From: Dichetophora obliterata
Taxonomy: Eukaryota > Arthropoda > Insecta > Diptera > Sciomyzidae
Reading direction: 5' to 3'
DNA length: 64,000 bases
Assembly (NCBI GenBank): GCA_963920525.1
Contig: OY986436.1
Coordinates: 80,445,630 to 80,509,629 of the forward strand
Below are positions 55,194 to 64,000 of this stretch, piece by piece. Below the pieces are notes generated by a model. It had not been told where the DNA came from. It did no database searches and saw nothing but the letters and a program-made list of their open reading frames with translations. How positions within the stretch are numbered: position 1 is the stretch's first letter; every line of letters begins with the position of its first letter. A program made the translations under genes and the position numbers.

Positions 55194-58100
55194 CTATTTG
55201 CGTTGGCCGACGTCTAACACTGCTATTTTTGCTGTTGGTCTTATCATGATGCCGTGTTGGGTTTTTATAGTTGCTCTTCGGACTTGTCCATCTTTTGCAA
55301 CAACTGTTTGTATGACTAAGCCCTTAGGCCAGCAGTTGCGTGGTAAGCTCTCGTCAACAATAATCACTACGTCACCTTTTTTTACCGGTAGTTGCTTATC
55401 GAACCATTTGTTTCTGCGTGCTAAAATTGGGGTGTACTCCTTAATCCACCTTCGCCAGAAGTGATCTGCGAATGACTGACTTTGTCGCCAGCGTTGTCGG
55501 ATATCAGAGACATCATCGCAGAGTGGTTTATATCCACTCGGTGATCCTAAAAGCAGGTGGTTCGGCGTGATTGCCTCATCGTCATCGTTGTCGAGCGAAA
55601 CGAAAGTGAGTGGTCGTGAGTTTATGATAAACTCTACTTCACATAGTGCACTTCGTAGATTTTCGTCGTTCAAGTTTATCAATGAGCAGCAACTTGCTAA
55701 AACGGTTTTGATGGATCTTACAAGTCTCTCCCATGCACCGCCCATATGAGGTGTTGCTGGCGGGTTAAATTTCCATTTAATGTCGTCGTATTGTGCAGCT
55801 ATTTCAGGGTAGCAGATGTTTTCGTATTCCTTTTTCAACACCTTCTCTGTAGCCTTAAAATTCGTTCCGTTGTCAGTGTAGATTTCTTTTGGTGTTCCAC
55901 GACGTGAGAAGAAGTTTCGTACACACATGACGCACGAACTTGTGTCTAGGCTATGAGCGATCTCAATATGTATGGCTCGAATGGTGAGGCATGTAAATAC
56001 CACTCCCCATCGCTTTTCACGCCTTCTGCCAACTGCCACGAGAAAGGGGCCAAAGAAGTCGATCCCGACGAATGTAAACGGACGCTCGAAAACGCCCAGT
56101 CTTGCTGCTGGTAGTGGTGCCATTTGTGGTGGATTCGGCTTAGCGTGGTTATTTTTGCATTTTTGACAGTCTCTGCGTACCGTTTTGTACAATACTCGGA
56201 GCTTTGCTATATAGAATTTTCCTTTTATGTTGTTTATTACGGTTTCGTGCGACATATGATGATTTGCCTCGTGAAATGACCGCACAATGAGAAATGTTAC
56301 GTGATGAGTTCTTGGAAGAACTGTTACGTCCTCCACGCTACTTAAATATTCTGCGCGACTGCGCACTTTCATAAGTCCATTTGTGTCTAGAAAAACATTA
56401 AAGGGTTTTAATTTTGATTTCGTTGCAATACTCTTACCCTGGCTTAGACAGTTGATTTCATTACAGTATTCGCTAATTTGTGCCTGCTGCAACAAAATTT
56501 GCTTGGCTTTTTGGATGTGACTGTAGGAAAGTTCTTTTACCGATTTTGTAGGCGAGGCACTGGACTTGAGCTTTTCCATGTACAGCAGAAATGTAGCTAA
56601 GGCTCGGTAAAGCCGCCTCCAGGTGTTAAAGTATTCATAGTTTATATTTAGTTGGCTGCTCATGCCCTTACGAATATGAAAAATGTTATGTCTCAATTCA
56701 ACTTCGTCTACAGGTCCTAGGTCGTGACAAATAGGCCATTGATCTTGATCGTACTGCAAAAAATCTGGCCCAGTAAACCAGAGGTCAGAACTCATCGATG
56801 ATGTGGTTTTTGTAGCGAGGTCTGCGGTGTTTAGTTTCGAGGGTATCCATTTCCATTGCTTTGCATTAGAGTACTCAAGAATCGCCCCTACTCTGTGCAT
56901 AACATAGGGTTGGAAATTCCTAGGATCCATTCTTAACCATTTTAGAACAGTTTTGGAGTCTGCCCACCAAAATGTTGACCGAATTGCAATGCGTTTTACT
57001 TTAATAATTTTGTTTGCCAAAGTCACGCCCATCACAGCAGCTTGTAGCTCGAGTCGAGGAATGGATAAAGGTTTGATTGGTGCCACCTTCGATTTTGCTG
57101 CAACTAAAGTAATCAAAACTTCGTTTCCGCACCTCACGCGTAGATAGCATACAGCTGCGTATGCGTACTCTCCTGCATCCACAAATGTATGCAACTGAAT
57201 GTCCTCAGCTTCTTTCATCTTTAGCGCGTAGCATCGTTGAATTTGCACGGCTTCAATTGATGGTATACTTTTCTTCCACTGATTCCACACAGAGTACAGT
57301 TGCTCAGGCAGCTCATCGTCCCATCCAATCCCAGATCGCCAGACTGCTTGAAGAAGTATTTTTAGTTTGATTGTAAAACACGCTATAAGTCCGAGCGGAT
57401 CGAAGACAGACATAAGTGCTTGGAGTGTTTCCCTTTTCGTTGGTATAATCTCGTCCCTTGTTACGTCGCGTCGTAATTTTGCAAATCTGAGGATATATTT
57501 GAAAACATCATTAGTGGGGTCCCAATACATACCGAGTACTTTTTCGTTGGATCCCAGCTGCACTGGTGCCTGAATAATGGTGTCGTCACCAACAAGTTTT
57601 TTAAGAATACTGGAACCATTTGATGCCCATTTACGAAGCGTGAATCCCCCTGCGGCGTGAATGTGCTTAACTTGACTGGCTAACTCGAATGCTTCGTACT
57701 CGTTATCGGCACTATCGATGAAATCGTCCACGTAATGATGCTTTTTTATTGCTTCAACGGCTCGTGGGTATTGTTGTTGGAATCTATCTGCGTTTTTGTT
57801 ACGAATGTAGTGCGCGATGCATGGTGCGCAACTGATTCCAAAGGAAAGTGAACTCATTACGTACGTACTCGGCTGATGAACAGGGTCTCCTTCCACCCAC
57901 CATAGAAACCTCTGTGCATGTCTATCTTCTTCCCTGACCACAATTTGGTGGAACATTTCAGAAATATCCGCGCAAATGGCTATTGGTCCGATTCTGAAGG
58001 CTAACAAGACGTCGATAAGCGGTGTAAGAAGATCTGGTCCACGAAGCATGAAATCATTTAATGAGGCACCATTTGACTTTGCTGCAGCGTCCCATACTAA

Positions 58101-60788
58101 ACGTTTTCTGTCTGGCTTGTTTGCACTCGTCGTGACAAACACTGGCATATACCAGACACGTTCTGGACCAGATGCAATTTCATCCGCCGTCAGCTTTCTG
58201 GCATAATTTTTTGATATTAGATTTTTTATTTCTTTGTCCATTATTTCTTTCAAGCCAGGCTCTCTTCTAAATCTTTTCTCAAGGCACATTAGTCTTTTGA
58301 ACGCCATTGAAAAGCTTTCAGGCATCCTCTTGTCGTCGCTTCGCCACAATAAACCTGTTTCATATTTGCTGTTCGATAATTTAGTTGTGGAATCGAGTAT
58401 CTTTAATGCTCTCTCATCGTCTTTTGAGCAAAGAGTTGTAGGTTGTGGTGAGTCGATTGCAAAAAACTGATTTATTTCATCGTGGAGCTCTTTGTAGCGT
58501 TGTTCGCATTCGCATATGTGCACATTTAGTTGGAAGGTTTTTTGGCAACTCGGTACGTTGCCCTGCAGAGCCCAACCAAGACGTGTTTTTGTGGCGATTG
58601 GTTGATGCATTCTGCCTTCTTTTGTTTTGAGCGGTACAGCGAGTCCCCAGTTGTCAACTCCAATTAGAATCGTTGGCCTTGCTTTGTGATATGAACTTAT
58701 AGAGATGCCAGAAAGATACGGAAAATCTTTAGCAATTTTGTTCATGTCTAAAGATTGTTGTGGAAGATCCAAGTTTTTGATAGTATGGACTCCGTTCAGG
58801 GTGTACCTTACCCCCGTCGTTGGATTTGAGACTTCGATCGATGCTCGTTTGGACTCATTCTCCGTTCTTGAAGTATCCCCTGTCCATCTAAGACATAATG
58901 GTTCATTGATGCCGGCCAAACCTAGGTTATCGAATGTCTCTCTTTCAATAAGTGTCGCTGAGGAACCTTCGTCTAGAAATGCAAAGGTATCAAAGAGGGT
59001 ATTTTTAGCATGAATACGGATGGGGATGATTCGGAGGAATGGTCTCTCCCCCTCGTCACCATCGCAGTGCGTATTGACATTCACCGCTTGTTCCTTCCGC
59101 CCGACTATTGAAATCTCATTTGCACTTACTTGCTTTTCTGGACTTACAGATTCTAGTAGCTTGTGTAGCATGGGGTGGTGCTTTGCCTTGCAGCCTTCAA
59201 TTCCACATTCCTTGTTGATAAAACATTTACGACGGTGATTGTTGAGACATTGCCGACAAAGTTTATTGTTTTTTATCACCTGCCACCTCTGCTCGTACGA
59301 CAGCTTACCAAACTCGCTGCACTTTGATAGCTTATGGTCACCATACTTGCACGCAATGCACGTGCGGTTGTTTGTAACAGCAGCGCGAATATGCGTGTTA
59401 ATCATTGCATTTCGTTTTGATGAGAGTGGGGAAACTACTTGACTAGCTGCTTCAGCGATTCGATAAAGCCAAGCGCTAAAATTTTTTAAAACTGAATTTC
59501 CTTCGTCCTTGGTACACATGGCCCACTGTAACTTGTAGCTATTTGGCAGCTTATCGATGAATTCCTTAACAAGCATTGGATTGTTAAGGTGTGCATGCAT
59601 TTCGCATGTTTCCATGGTAGCACAGATGTTGCTTACACAAAGAGCAAACTCGATGATTGACTCTAGCTTTTCCTTAGGAGCTGGCATTTTTCTTGCACGA
59701 TCGATCATACTTTCAAGTATGTGCTCCGGCCTGCCGAAAAACATCTTGAGAGTTTTAATAATGTCTGGAACCATTAAAGGTAGCATTAATTTGTTCCGCA
59801 CTATTTCACGAGCTTTTCCTTTCAGGCTTGATTGCAGCCGAATAAGATTTTCTACGTGTGAGTACCCAGCTGCAGCGGTGCTGTGTTCAAAACAACTTAT
59901 GAATATGGGCCACTCTTCCGGATCGCCGTTAAAATTAGGAAGATCCTTGGGTAAAACGTTTCTTGCTGCTAGTTGTGACTGTGTTGGACCATAGATGGTC
60001 GTTGCGTCCGTGTTTGAAAAATTTAGTTGAAGATTCGTTTCTTGCTCGGAGTCAGATAAAATCTCGTACTTTTTTTGTAAGTAGAGTTGTTGTAATTTTC
60101 TTTCTTCTTCTAACATTTGTAGACGAATTGCTTTTTGCGTCTCTAAACTAGTGGCACTATATTGTGTCCTCTTCTGAGATAGTGTTTGCGGAAAATTTGG
60201 TACCTGTTGTTGTATAGCTGACGATGTTTGCCTTTGTCTCAAAGAGAACATATGCTGCTGCTCGTTTAGACCAGAAGTTGATGACGTAGTTATGTTATAG
60301 TTATTTTGAATGGTTGATGTCACGGCTGCTCGCCGGTTTGCATGTACAAAGTTGCCTAAGCCCGCTGTTGTTACTTTTTGCATGTACTGTTGGTTGACTT
60401 CGGTTGACAAACACTGTGCGGTTGTGCCCTTCATGTGACCTGGTGTTATGGCGTGACATTCGTCACCTTCAAATGAGGTCGCCTGTTTACCAGATTCACC
60501 GTTCGACCAAGTTGTTGTAGATGGCGCGACCTGTAGATTTTTGTCGAATTCCGATGCAATATTAATTTGCTGAGTTTTGTCTGGGGGAGCCGCAGCGCTC
60601 GTAACCGATGTGGGCAGCTTTTCGCCTTTACACAAGGCGCAGCTCCAATCCATGTTGGCCACATCGCTCGTTACCCCAACGCAGCTAAAATGGTACCAGC
60701 GATCGCATGCATCACACTGTACCATTTGGTCAGTATCTCCGTTTTTGCACCCAATGCAAGAAAACCCATTTCCACCATCGTTAGACAT
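55194..60788 (-). CDS. BEL/Pao Gag-Pol polyprotein with N-terminal PHD finger, intact (1864 aa)
   Basis: The first ATG is at 60788; the frame is open four codons further to a GTG, which I do not use. A C4HC3 PHD finger occupies about residues 11-53 (C11, C14, C25, C28, H33, C36, C50, C53). A Gln-rich linker follows. A DUF1759-type Gag core starts near 281 (LPNFNGDPEEWPIF). A Cys/His cluster spans about 470-530. The aspartic protease site reads FLDEGSSATL (D606), the DEGS variant seen in many insect BEL elements. The reverse transcriptase has YVDD at 1019-1022. RNase H follows. Integrase has an H2C2 zinc domain (about 1490-1545), a core with GIDFFGPF, YTDNGTNF and HMGGAWERL (about 1575-1690), and a C-terminal DUF5641-like region. 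No break anywhere. Confidence 0.95.
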   Translation of the reverse strand: MSNDGGNGFSCIGCKNGDTDQMVQCDACDRWYHFSCVGVTSDVANMDWSCALCKGEKLPTSVTSAAAPPDKTQQINIASEFDKNLQVAPSTTTWSNGESGKQATSFEGDECHAITPGHMKGTTAQCLSTEVNQQYMQKVTTAGLGNFVHANRRAAVTSTIQNNYNITTSSTSGLNEQQHMFSLRQRQTSSAIQQQVPNFPQTLSQKRTQYSATSLETQKAIRLQMLEEERKLQQLYLQKKYEILSDSEQETNLQLNFSNTDATTIYGPTQSQLAARNVLPKDLPNFNGDPEEWPIFISCFEHSTAAAGYSHVENLIRLQSSLKGKAREIVRNKLMLPLMVPDIIKTLKMFFGRPEHILESMIDRARKMPAPKEKLESIIEFALCVSNICATMETCEMHAHLNNPMLVKEFIDKLPNSYKLQWAMCTKDEGNSVLKNFSAWLYRIAEAASQVVSPLSSKRNAMINTHIRAAVTNNRTCIACKYGDHKLSKCSEFGKLSYEQRWQVIKNNKLCRQCLNNHRRKCFINKECGIEGCKAKHHPMLHKLLESVSPEKQVSANEISIVGRKEQAVNVNTHCDGDEGERPFLRIIPIRIHAKNTLFDTFAFLDEGSSATLIERETFDNLGLAGINEPLCLRWTGDTSRTENESKRASIEVSNPTTGVRYTLNGVHTIKNLDLPQQSLDMNKIAKDFPYLSGISISSYHKARPTILIGVDNWGLAVPLKTKEGRMHQPIATKTRLGWALQGNVPSCQKTFQLNVHICECEQRYKELHDEINQFFAIDSPQPTTLCSKDDERALKILDSTTKLSNSKYETGLLWRSDDKRMPESFSMAFKRLMCLEKRFRREPGLKEIMDKEIKNLISKNYARKLTADEIASGPERVWYMPVFVTTSANKPDRKRLVWDAAAKSNGASLNDFMLRGPDLLTPLIDVLLAFRIGPIAICADISEMFHQIVVREEDRHAQRFLWWVEGDPVHQPSTYVMSSLSFGISCAPCIAHYIRNKNADRFQQQYPRAVEAIKKHHYVDDFIDSADNEYEAFELASQVKHIHAAGGFTLRKWASNGSSILKKLVGDDTIIQAPVQLGSNEKVLGMYWDPTNDVFKYILRFAKLRRDVTRDEIIPTKRETLQALMSVFDPLGLIACFTIKLKILLQAVWRSGIGWDDELPEQLYSVWNQWKKSIPSIEAVQIQRCYALKMKEAEDIQLHTFVDAGEYAYAAVCYLRVRCGNEVLITLVAAKSKVAPIKPLSIPRLELQAAVMGVTLANKIIKVKRIAIRSTFWWADSKTVLKWLRMDPRNFQPYVMHRVGAILEYSNAKQWKWIPSKLNTADLATKTTSSMSSDLWFTGPDFLQYDQDQWPICHDLGPVDEVELRHNIFHIRKGMSSQLNINYEYFNTWRRLYRALATFLLYMEKLKSSASPTKSVKELSYSHIQKAKQILLQQAQISEYCNEINCLSQGKSIATKSKLKPFNVFLDTNGLMKVRSRAEYLSSVEDVTVLPRTHHVTFLIVRSFHEANHHMSHETVINNIKGKFYIAKLRVLYKTVRRDCQKCKNNHAKPNPPQMAPLPAARLGVFERPFTFVGIDFFGPFLVAVGRRREKRWGVVFTCLTIRAIHIEIAHSLDTSSCVMCVRNFFSRRGTPKEIYTDNGTNFKATEKVLKKEYENICYPEIAAQYDDIKWKFNPPATPHMGGAWERLVRSIKTVLASCCSLINLNDENLRSALCEVEFIINSRPLTFVSLDNDDDEAITPNHLLLGSPSGYKPLCDDVSDIRQRWRQSQSFADHFWRRWIKEYTPILARRNKWFDKQLPVKKGDVVIIVDESLPRNCWPKGLVIQTVVAKDGQVRRATIKTQHGIMIRPTAKIAVLDVGQRK

Positions 60789-60845
60789 GCTATTTCCCAC
60801 GTGTCTCTTTTTATTTTCGAATGACGTTCGGACGAATTTAAGAGG

Positions 60846-60893
60846 GTCGAAATAAAATCGCGAGCGCGGCAGTATTGCACTATCTTAAAGATT
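60846..60893 (-). other. LTR-complementary segment at the BEL primer-binding position
   Basis: In element orientation the 5' LTR is followed by AAT and then by a 45-base segment (60890 down to 60846) that is the exact reverse complement of an LTR segment (61068-61024, also 54925-54881). The LTR segment begins GTCGAAATAAAATCGCGAGC, just after an Inr-like TTAGTC. No TGG-starting tRNA complement is visible in the first 40 bases of the leader. The segment thus sits where a tRNA primer site should be and could pair with the 5' end of the element's own RNA. Function is inferred, the complementarity is direct. Confidence 0.8.
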
Positions 60894-61303
60894 TGTTAAT
60901 ATACTACTTTTAATGAACGCGCAGTGCCTCTTATTAAGCGAAACTCTATTAATTTAAATTTCAAAGACAATCAGTGCTTTTTATTGATTTATATTTTTAA
61001 ACAATTTCAAATTATTTCGTTTGCTTTAAGATAGTGCAATACTGCCGCGCTCGCGATTTTATTTCGACTAAGTATTTTTTTTTATTCACTTTAAGCGAAA
61101 CAAGTTTTGGCGTAATACTAAACAAGTTTTGAGTACAAATGTTACTCGTTTCAACGCATTGCATTGCATTATCCCGTACAGAGAGCAATTAGATTAAGTT
61201 AAATATGGAAGTAAATAAAATGGGTGATTATGTAAAAAGAGAGAAAAAAAATATATAAGATTTTATATAAAGTTTTAAATTAATTATTTAGATGGCGGTA
61301 ACA
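60894..61303 (-). repeat. BEL/Pao LTR shared by two tandem copies
   Basis: Serves as the 5' LTR of the complete element to its left and as the 3' LTR of the partial copy to its right. It is 6143 bp from the left LTR, and no difference between the two was noticed. Confidence 0.93.
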
Positions 61304-61336
61304 ATTCTCCCCCTCGTAAGCGATTCCATGAGATTA

Positions 61337-64000
61337 CTATTTGCGTTGGCCGACGTCTAACACTGCTATTTTTGCTGTTGGTCTTATCATGATGCCGTGT
61401 TGGGTTTTTATAGTTGCTCTTCGGACTTGTCCATCTTTTGCAACAACTGTTTGTATGACTAAGCCCTTAGGCCAGCAGTTGCGTGGTAAGCTCTCGTCAA
61501 CAATAATCACTACGTCACCTTTTTTTACCGGTAGTTGCTTATCGAACCATTTGTTTCTGCGTGCTAAAATTGGGGTGTACTCCTTAATCCACCTTCGCCA
61601 GAAGTGATCTGCGAATGACTGACTTTGTCGCCAGCGTTGTCGGATATCAGAGACATCATCGCAGAGTGGTTTATATCCACTCGGTGATCCTAAAAGCAGG
61701 TGGTTCGGCGTGATTGCCTCATCGTCATCGTTGTCGAGCGAAACGAAAGTGAGTGGTCGTGAGTTTATGATAAACTCTACTTCACATAGTGCACTTCGTA
61801 GATTTTCGTCGTTCAAGTTTATCAATGAGCAGCAACTTGCTAAAACGGTTTTGATGGATCTTACAAGTCTCTCCCATGCACCGCCCATATGAGGTGTTGC
61901 TGGCGGGTTAAATTTCCATTTAATGTCGTCGTATTGTGCAGCTATTTCAGGGTAGCAGATGTTTTCGTATTCCTTTTTCAACACCTTCTCTGTAGCCTTA
62001 AAATTCGTTCCGTTGTCAGTGTAGATTTCTTTTGGTGTTCCACGACGTGAGAAGAAGTTTCGTACACACATGACGCACGAACTTGTGTCTAGGCTATGAG
62101 CGATCTCAATATGTATGGCTCGAATGGTGAGGCATGTAAATACCACTCCCCATCGCTTTTCACGCCTTCTGCCAACTGCCACGAGAAAGGGGCCAAAGAA
62201 GTCGATCCCGACGAATGTAAACGGACGCTCGAAAACGCCCAGTCTTGCTGCTGGTAGTGGTGCCATTTGTGGTGGATTCGGCTTAGCGTGGTTATTTTTG
62301 CATTTTTGACAGTCTCTGCGTACCGTTTTGTACAATACTCGGAGCTTTGCTATATAGAATTTTCCTTTTATGTTGTTTATTACGGTTTCGTGCGACATAT
62401 GATGATTTGCCTCGTGAAATGACCGCACAATGAGAAATGTTACGTGATGAGTTCTTGGAAGAACTGTTACGTCCTCCACGCTACTTAAATATTCTGCGCG
62501 ACTGCGCACTTTCATAAGTCCATTTGTGTCTAGAAAAACATTAAAGGGTTTTAATTTTGATTTCGTTGCAATACTCTTACCCTGGCTTAGACAGTTGATT
62601 TCATTACAGTATTCGCTAATTTGTGCCTGCTGCAACAAAATTTGCTTGGCTTTTTGGATGTGACTGTAGGAAAGTTCTTTTACCGATTTTGTAGGCGAGG
62701 CACTGGACTTGAGCTTTTCCATGTACAGCAGAAATGTAGCTAAGGCTCGGTAAAGCCGCCTCCAGGTGTTAAAGTATTCATAGTTTATATTTAGTTGGCT
62801 GCTCATGCCCTTACGAATATGAAAAATGTTATGTCTCAATTCAACTTCGTCTACAGGTCCTAGGTCGTGACAAATAGGCCATTGATCTTGATCGTACTGC
62901 AAAAAATCTGGCCCAGTAAACCAGAGGTCAGAACTCATCGATGATGTGGTTTTTGTAGCGAGGTCTGCGGTGTTTAGTTTCGAGGGTATCCATTTCCATT
63001 GCTTTGCATTAGAGTACTCAAGAATCGCCCCTACTCTGTGCATAACATAGGGTTGGAAATTCCTAGGATCCATTCTTAACCATTTTAGAACAGTTTTGGA
63101 GTCTGCCCACCAAAATGTTGACCGAATTGCAATGCGTTTTACTTTAATAATTTTGTTTGCCAAAGTCACGCCCATCACAGCAGCTTGTAGCTCGAGTCGA
63201 GGAATGGATAAAGGTTTGATTGGTGCCACCTTCGATTTTGCTGCAACTAAAGTAATCAAAACTTCGTTTCCGCACCTCACGCGTAGATAGCATACAGCTG
63301 CGTATGCGTACTCTCCTGCATCCACAAATGTATGCAACTGAATGTCCTCAGCTTCTTTCATCTTTAGCGCGTAGCATCGTTGAATTTGCACGGCTTCAAT
63401 TGATGGTATACTTTTCTTCCACTGATTCCACACAGAGTACAGTTGCTCAGGCAGCTCATCGTCCCATCCAATCCCAGATCGCCAGACTGCTTGAAGAAGT
63501 ATTTTTAGTTTGATTGTAAAACACGCTATAAGTCCGAGCGGATCGAAGACAGACATAAGTGCTTGGAGTGTTTCCCTTTTCGTTGGTATAATCTCGTCCC
63601 TTGTTACGTCGCGTCGTAATTTTGCAAATCTGAGGATATATTTGAAAACATCATTAGTGGGGTCCCAATACATACCGAGTACTTTTTCGTTGGATCCCAG
63701 CTGCACTGGTGCCTGAATAATGGTGTCGTCACCAACAAGTTTTTTAAGAATACTGGAACCATTTGATGCCCATTTACGAAGCGTGAATCCCCCTGCGGCG
63801 TGAATGTGCTTAACTTGACTGGCTAACTCGAATGCTTCGTACTCGTTATCGGCACTATCGATGAAATCGTCCACGTAATGATGCTTTTTTATTGCTTCAA
63901 CGGCTCGTGGGTATTGTTGTTGGAATCTATCTGCGTTTTTGTTACGAATGTAGTGCGCGATGCATGGTGCGCAACTGATTCCAAAGGAAAGTGAACTCAT
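61337..64000 (-). CDS. Second BEL/Pao polyprotein copy, truncated by the window edge (last 887 aa visible)
   Basis: The frame from 64000 to the stop at 61337 gives MSSLSFGISC through IAVLDVGQRK, identical in translation to residues 978-1864 of the first copy; it includes YVDD, RNase H, integrase and the C-terminal domain. The offset is exactly 6143 bp. The rest of the copy lies beyond the window. The visible start is an internal Met, not the true start. Confidence 0.93.
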   Translation of the reverse strand: MSSLSFGISCAPCIAHYIRNKNADRFQQQYPRAVEAIKKHHYVDDFIDSADNEYEAFELASQVKHIHAAGGFTLRKWASNGSSILKKLVGDDTIIQAPVQLGSNEKVLGMYWDPTNDVFKYILRFAKLRRDVTRDEIIPTKRETLQALMSVFDPLGLIACFTIKLKILLQAVWRSGIGWDDELPEQLYSVWNQWKKSIPSIEAVQIQRCYALKMKEAEDIQLHTFVDAGEYAYAAVCYLRVRCGNEVLITLVAAKSKVAPIKPLSIPRLELQAAVMGVTLANKIIKVKRIAIRSTFWWADSKTVLKWLRMDPRNFQPYVMHRVGAILEYSNAKQWKWIPSKLNTADLATKTTSSMSSDLWFTGPDFLQYDQDQWPICHDLGPVDEVELRHNIFHIRKGMSSQLNINYEYFNTWRRLYRALATFLLYMEKLKSSASPTKSVKELSYSHIQKAKQILLQQAQISEYCNEINCLSQGKSIATKSKLKPFNVFLDTNGLMKVRSRAEYLSSVEDVTVLPRTHHVTFLIVRSFHEANHHMSHETVINNIKGKFYIAKLRVLYKTVRRDCQKCKNNHAKPNPPQMAPLPAARLGVFERPFTFVGIDFFGPFLVAVGRRREKRWGVVFTCLTIRAIHIEIAHSLDTSSCVMCVRNFFSRRGTPKEIYTDNGTNFKATEKVLKKEYENICYPEIAAQYDDIKWKFNPPATPHMGGAWERLVRSIKTVLASCCSLINLNDENLRSALCEVEFIINSRPLTFVSLDNDDDEAITPNHLLLGSPSGYKPLCDDVSDIRQRWRQSQSFADHFWRRWIKEYTPILARRNKWFDKQLPVKKGDVVIIVDESLPRNCWPKGLVIQTVVAKDGQVRRATIKTQHGIMIRPTAKIAVLDVGQRK

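Larger units (their letters stand above)
54751..61303 (-). mobile_element. Complete BEL/Pao retrotransposon, 6.55 kb, minus strand
   Basis: Two 410-bp LTRs (54751-55160 and 60894-61303) enclose one long uninterrupted polyprotein gene. The right LTR is shared with a second copy to the right, so the usual 5-bp target duplication cannot be checked on that side. LTR identity and the open frame show a recent insertion. The element has the same orientation as the spliced gene whose exon it abuts at 54750. Confidence 0.93.

Noticed and set aside
57976..59994. Plus-strand open frames of 60-145 codons across the BEL element
   Set aside because: Antisense shadows of the long minus-strand polyprotein.

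Overview
The window is AT-rich nuclear DNA of an insect, almost certainly a higher fly (Schizophora). The main support is one exon on the minus strand (13628-14122) that encodes the first two RNA-binding domains of the hnRNP Hrb27C/hrp48, nearly residue for residue as I know it from Drosophila. Short introns of 56 and 61 nt in a second small gene and the mixture of Jockey/CR1-like LINEs, copia, BEL and tRNA-derived SINEs fit this. Apart from these two genes, nearly everything recognisable is transposon sequence of different ages, often nested.

Layout. 1-13.6 kb: a decayed MULE transposase gene, several inverted-repeat (MITE/foldback) elements, a palindromic array of about 78-bp units, and two dead LINE relics. 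If the assembly is right this is inside the Hrb27C intron that follows the second RNA-binding domain. 13.6-14.2 kb: Hrb27C exon. 14.9-23.2 kb: a Harbinger-type MITE with a TTA duplication, a minus-strand LINE relic split by two nested MITEs, palindromes, and long stretches with nothing recognisable. 23.4-28.0 kb: an inverted-repeat element with a broken but nearly full-length LINE (LINE A) inside it. 28.0-30.4 kb: tRNA-derived SINEs, an inverted-repeat element made of tandem units, and a MITE. 31.1-38.3 kb: a 7.2-kb inverted-repeat element flanked by TA, filled with a LINE with an FP-type ORF1, a hAT MITE with a perfect 8-bp duplication, an antisense LINE fragment, another MITE, and a SINE. 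38.6-49.5 kb: a Gypsy protease relic, then two minus-strand LINEs (B and C). LINE B carries a MITE; LINE C carries a complete copia-type element with identical 221-bp LTRs. 49.5-54.2 kb: an RTE-like 3' fragment, a foldback, a hAT dimerisation-domain relic and a tandem repeat. 54.2-54.75 kb: last exons of an unidentified spliced gene. 54.75-64 kb: an intact BEL/Pao element followed, across a shared LTR, by a second identical copy that runs off the window.

The two young elements are copia (42851-47150) and BEL (54751-61303). Both have uninterrupted polyproteins and identical LTRs as far as can be seen, so both look recently mobile. Copia carries the primer site typical of copia, matching the internal part of initiator tRNA-Met. 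BEL has no visible tRNA site. Instead, starting three bases after its 5' LTR, there is a 45-nt perfect reverse complement of a segment of its own LTR, and that segment starts at an Inr-like site where transcription could begin. This is the arrangement expected of a self-primed element, and it is the observation in the window most worth testing.
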